DNA from: Nostocaceae cyanobacterium CSSed10_463m
GTDB taxonomy: Bacteria > Cyanobacteriota > Cyanobacteriia > Cyanobacteriales > Nostocaceae
Assembly (NCBI GenBank): GCA_003556955.1
Contig: PWQB01000320.1
Coordinates: 1 to 7,883, forward strand
Direction of reading: 5' to 3'
DNA: 7,883 bases
Position numbers and translations under genes: made by a program. Below, piece after piece: positions 5,128 to 7,883 of the stretch; within the stretch, counting starts at the first letter, position 1; every line of letters begins with the position of its first letter. The notes beneath the pieces were generated by a model. It ran no database searches. It was not told where the DNA came from and was given only the letters and a program-made list of their open reading frames with translations.

Positions 5128-7185
5128 TTAAGCCCTCATCTGACTTTGCTGCACTTGCTGTAATAACTGTTCCTCACTTTCAGCAGGCGCAAGACATTGT
5201 AAACCTTGGCAAACTAAACCAACGCTATCTGGAGGTAAGTTAGATACTGCAACAAACTCCGTCACAGGCAGATACTGGGAAACCAAAGGAATTATACGAT
5301 CAATAGTGCTGCGAATTAAGGTAGAATTACCATACCAATCTAAAGCTGTAAACAAGCTAGGACAAGCTTGGGGAACATTACTCATCACGCTCCTAAAAGC
5401 CTTTAGTCCTTGTTCGGCTAAATCCAGATAATGTAGATTGTCGGTGAGTAGGGCAAGACGGACTAAATTAGCGATCGCCACTCCATTGGCTGATGGTGTA
5501 GCATTATCAGCATAACTGCGTTCCCGGACAATTAAATCTTGACTAGCATCAGTAGCGGTATTGAAATAGCCACCTAATTCTACACTCCAGAGAAACTCGT
5601 TAAATTCATCTTGTAATGCGATCGCAGTTTCTAGCCAATATTTTTGTTCTGGGAAGCAACCTTGTAAATCCAGTAGCGCTTTAATAAACAAAGCGTAATC
5701 TTCAGACTGCGCCAACACAGCTGCTTCACCTTGATAATTGAGTCGATGGAAACGCCCATCAATAAACTGATGTTGCAAAATAAAATTTGCAGCTTGTGTA
5801 GCCATTTCCAGATATAACGGTGCTTGAAACACCCCACCAGCCCTAGCCAACCCGGAAATCATTAAACTATTCCAGGCCACAATCATCTTGGTATCGGTCA
5901 CAGGCGGAATGCGTCCAGGCCAAGCACCAGTTTTTGCTTCCTGATTATTAGCAGCAGGCGGAAAAATTGGCAATGATTCTGGCTGATTCCCATAACGCGC
6001 CGCAAACAACTTACTCAAAGCCACTTCTATCGTTGCGCTCAGTTCCCCCTGATGGCGGCGTTGTAAAACATTCTTACCTTCAAAGTTACCATTAGGAGCG
6101 ATCGTAAACTGTTGTTGTAATTCCGTTAGTTCTGCTGACGTTAACAGTTGTTCAAGTTCACTGTAACGCCAGACATAAAAAGCCCCTTCCTCTGGTTCTA
6201 CATCTGTCGGGCTAGTAAAACTGTCAGCATCTTGAGCCGCATAAAAATAACCTTCTGGAGCAGTCATTTCCCGCTTTAGCCATTCCACAGTTCCAGCCAC
6301 CGACCTCATAAACGCTGGCTCTTTAACTCCATCACTCCATAAATTGGCGAGATATTCTACAATTTGACCATTGTCATAGAGCATCTTTTCAAAGTGAGGC
6401 ACTGTCCAGGTGGGATCAACAGTATAGCGATGAAAACCACCAGCCAGATGGTCATAAATACCCCCCAACGCTAAATCTAGTCCGCGTTGAATACAAATTT
6501 GTTTTCCATCATATTGGGATGGAAATAAAAACCGAGTTCCCCGTAATGCTAATTCTGCATAGGGGATCATCGGAAAACTATTACCAGACTGATTGGGAGT
6601 AATTACGCCTGTGCTAGTTTCCCAACCTTGGCGAAGTAATTCACGTTCTTGAACTTGATGGCTCGTTCCATCTTGTAATACCGCAGAGGTGAGGAGGGAC
6701 TCAATAATTAATGCTTTACGTTGGCTTAAATCTTGTTTTTCTGTATCGTAGTAGCGGCGTAGGGCTTCCAGAACTTGCAAAAATCCAGGACGACCATAGC
6801 GGGGTTCTACAGGAAAGTAAGTTCCAGCGTAAAACGGCACTAAATCATCTGGGGATAAAAATACATTTAAAGGCCAACCACCTTGGCCGCTCATCATCTG
6901 CAAAGCTTGCATATAGATGCTATCGAGGTCTGGTCTTTCTTCTCTATCTACTTTAATAGGTAAAAAATTGCCATTCATGTACTCAGCAATAGCTGGATCT
7001 GAGAAAGCCTCACCTTCCATGACAGTACACCAGTGGCAACTGGAATAACCAATGGAAAGGAAAATTGGTTTATTTTGATCCCTTGCAGTTGCAAGAGCTT
7101 CATCACACCAAGACCACCAATCAATGGGGTTTTCGGCGTGTTTGCGGAGATAGAGACTCTTAGCTTCAGCAAGGCGATTAGTCAT
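5128..7185 (-). CDS. DUF255 / YyaL (SPATA20-like) thioredoxin-domain protein
   Basis: A 685-residue protein of the widespread DUF255/YyaL family, whose biochemical role is not settled. The N-terminal part (about 1-165) is a thioredoxin-like fold with SIGYSSCHWC at 44-53, giving a CxxC pair (Cys50, Cys53), then VDREERPDLD at 79-88 and GGWPLNVFLSPD at 102-113. The rest is an all-helical toroid related to N-acylglucosamine-2-epimerase-like barrels, with GGIYDHLAGGFHRY at 241-254, VPHFEKMLYDN at 262-272, AQDADSF at 317-323, TKMIVAWNSLMISGLARAG at 432-450 and YADNATPSANGVA at 558-570. Length and motif order are those of the full family, so it looks intact. The usual histidine after CHWC (CHWCHVM) is threonine here (Thr54). 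No signal peptide is seen, so a cytoplasmic location is expected. ATG at 7185 directly precedes the conserved start; GGGA about 6 bases upstream is a weak ribosome site. mobA follows 83 bases downstream. Confidence 0.93.
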   Translation of the reverse strand: MTNRLAEAKSLYLRKHAENPIDWWSWCDEALATARDQNKPIFLSIGYSSCHWCTVMEGEAFSDPAIAEYMNGNFLPIKVDREERPDLDSIYMQALQMMSGQGGWPLNVFLSPDDLVPFYAGTYFPVEPRYGRPGFLQVLEALRRYYDTEKQDLSQRKALIIESLLTSAVLQDGTSHQVQERELLRQGWETSTGVITPNQSGNSFPMIPYAELALRGTRFLFPSQYDGKQICIQRGLDLALGGIYDHLAGGFHRYTVDPTWTVPHFEKMLYDNGQIVEYLANLWSDGVKEPAFMRSVAGTVEWLKREMTAPEGYFYAAQDADSFTSPTDVEPEEGAFYVWRYSELEQLLTSAELTELQQQFTIAPNGNFEGKNVLQRRHQGELSATIEVALSKLFAARYGNQPESLPIFPPAANNQEAKTGAWPGRIPPVTDTKMIVAWNSLMISGLARAGGVFQAPLYLEMATQAANFILQHQFIDGRFHRLNYQGEAAVLAQSEDYALFIKALLDLQGCFPEQKYWLETAIALQDEFNEFLWSVELGGYFNTATDASQDLIVRERSYADNATPSANGVAIANLVRLALLTDNLHYLDLAEQGLKAFRSVMSNVPQACPSLFTALDWYGNSTLIRSTIDRIIPLVSQYLPVTEFVAVSNLPPDSVGLVCQGLQCLAPAESEEQLLQQVQQSQMRA

Positions 7186-7433
7186 AATTTCCCATGCAAA
7201 TAGTTGCCTTATTCGCTCAGTTTAACTTGTTCTGAGAACTGTTAGTCTAAAAAAGTGTCTGTTGCTCAATACATCAGCAAAAAATACAACCAGCGACTTA
7301 TCCCGTCAAACGACCGAACTAACTATTAATTTATTTGAAAGAGCGCAATAAAAAGCTGACGATAGTGAATCGGGTTTCAGGTGAAGATGAGTTTGCCCTT
7401 GTCTGAATGCGATAATTGGGGCTAAGAATTGCT

Positions 7434-7601
7434 ATGAGATGGAGTAAAAAGGTAATGATGGCGGCTTGCACAAGTTTTTCAGGCATGGCAGGTATCCCTT
7501 TGTTAATAGCACTTCCAGTAGCATCGATTACTGTAAATACACGTCTTGCTATTGGTTTACCGGACTTGATAAGGATTAACCGGATAATTGCTCAAGAATA
7601 A
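7434..7601 (+). CDS. Possible 55-residue hydrophobic protein
   Basis: Not recognised. From ATG 7434 to TAA 7599-7601 the frame encodes a short basic start (MRWSKKV), a hydrophobic middle at about residues 8-35 that could be a membrane segment (MAGIPLLIALPVASITV), and a more polar end. The frame also opens from TTG 7416. No ribosome-binding site is visible at either start. A minus-strand frame of about 86 open codons covers the same DNA, so at most one of the two is likely real; this one is favoured because it has an ATG and a natural end. Confidence 0.3.
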   Translation: MRWSKKVMMAACTSFSGMAGIPLLIALPVASITVNTRLAIGLPDLIRINRIIAQE

Positions 7602-7614
7602 GCTAAAAAAATGT

Positions 7615-7800
7615 TTAAAAAGTTACCAATAGTTGACATAAACTTACAAAAAAATTGGGTCTAAAGCCTCGTCTCTTCAGGACTGCTTCGTAGACATTAC
7701 GGGTGGATTTTTTAATTTGTTCCTCAACTAGATGAAGATAGGAGAGATATCACTCTTGACGTTGCCTTTCTCTCAAAAGTGCCGAGGAAAGTTTTTCCAT
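7615..7800 (-). pseudogene. Possible gene remnant with an in-frame stop
   Basis: From ATG 7800 the minus strand reads 16 codons (MEKLSSALLRERQRQE), then TGA at 7750-7752, then 44 more protein-like codons in the same frame (YLSYLHLVEEQIKKS, NVYEAVLKRRGFRP) to TAA at 7615-7617. The charged, helical composition on both sides of the stop suggests one small protein broken by a single change, for example TGG to TGA. A stop lies directly before the ATG and no ribosome site is seen, so the left end may also be decayed. The family is not recognised. Confidence 0.25.
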
Positions 7801-7864
7801 CTATTCACTATGTATAGCACTACGCATACACCTGAGGACATTGTTGATTGCTGAAAGCCTTAAT

Positions 7865-7883
7865 GTACGGGCGGGTTTACTAA
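7865..7883. repeat. Left part of a GC-rich dispersed repeat cut by the window end
   Basis: GTACGGGCGGGTTTACTAA resembles the first arm of a GGGCGGGTT...AACCCGCCC hairpin repeat frequent in Nostoc genomes. The second arm would lie beyond the window, so this is only a suggestion. Confidence 0.25.

Larger units (their letters stand above)
7186..7883. other. 698-base region without a confident gene
   Basis: It should hold the DUF255 promoter on the minus strand, but no good -35/-10 pair stands out. There is a short perfect inverted repeat, GTTCTGAGAAC (7229-7239), about 45-55 bases before the DUF255 start. Further right are competing small frames on both strands (7331-7601), a possible remnant (7615-7800) and, at the very end, the start of a GC-rich repeat. 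No tRNA, rRNA or known RNA motif was recognised by eye. Confidence 0.6.

Noticed and set aside
7633..7638. TTGACA as a -35 box
   Set aside because: No acceptable -10 element at 16-19 bases; the nearest TAAAGC is 23 bases away.
7611..7664. A 17-codon plus-strand frame (MFKKLPIVDI...)
   Set aside because: Very short, no ribosome site, AT-rich DNA; nothing supports translation.

Overview
The window looks like the chromosome of a filamentous cyanobacterium of the Nostocales (Nostoc/Anabaena type). Three things point there. The octamer GCGATCGC (the cyanobacterial HIP1 site) occurs six times, at 831, 2197, 3349, 4467, 5471 and 5618. The intergenic DNA carries heptamer-type tandem repeats and C/G-rich dispersed hairpins typical of Nostoc genomes. 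The gene content (CbiM, FTR1, MobA, a DUF255 protein) is ordinary for that group. These assignments come from reading motifs; no database search was made.

Layout: 1-924 (-) is a CbiM/NikM-type cobalt/nickel transport membrane component with a C-terminal PDGLE (CbiN-like) tail. A 260-base divergent spacer with two perfect inverted repeats just upstream of cbiM separates it from 1185-2123 (+), a divergent UppP/BacA-like undecaprenyl-diphosphatase. Then come a small ferritin-like protein (2372-2806, +), a repeat-filled spacer, and an FTR1-family iron permease (3079-4047, +). A convergent spacer with two inverted repeats (4048-4222) precedes mobA (4223-5044, -), whose 5' end is built from tandem repeats. 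Upstream of it on the same strand is a 685-residue DUF255/YyaL thioredoxin-domain protein (5128-7185, -). The last 700 bases hold no confident gene, only a possible small membrane protein, a rival antisense reading frame and a possible remnant with an in-frame stop.

Working together: the ferritin-like protein and the FTR1 permease are adjacent and co-directional, so they plausibly form an iron uptake and storage pair. CbiM would bring in Co(II) (for cobalamin) or Ni(II) (for urease or hydrogenase). MobA completes the molybdenum cofactor, in cyanobacteria mainly needed by nitrate reductase. Much of the window is therefore about metals, but there is no sign of a single operon.

No clearly new multi-gene system is visible. 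The most unusual points are a UppP-like protein lacking one of the two catalytic glutamates; a ferritin-like protein whose bridging glutamate position is serine; a mobA whose only good start lies upstream of a 7/11-base repeat tract that is stop-free on the coding strand; paired inverted repeats upstream of cbiM; and the protein-like remnant on the minus strand near the right end.
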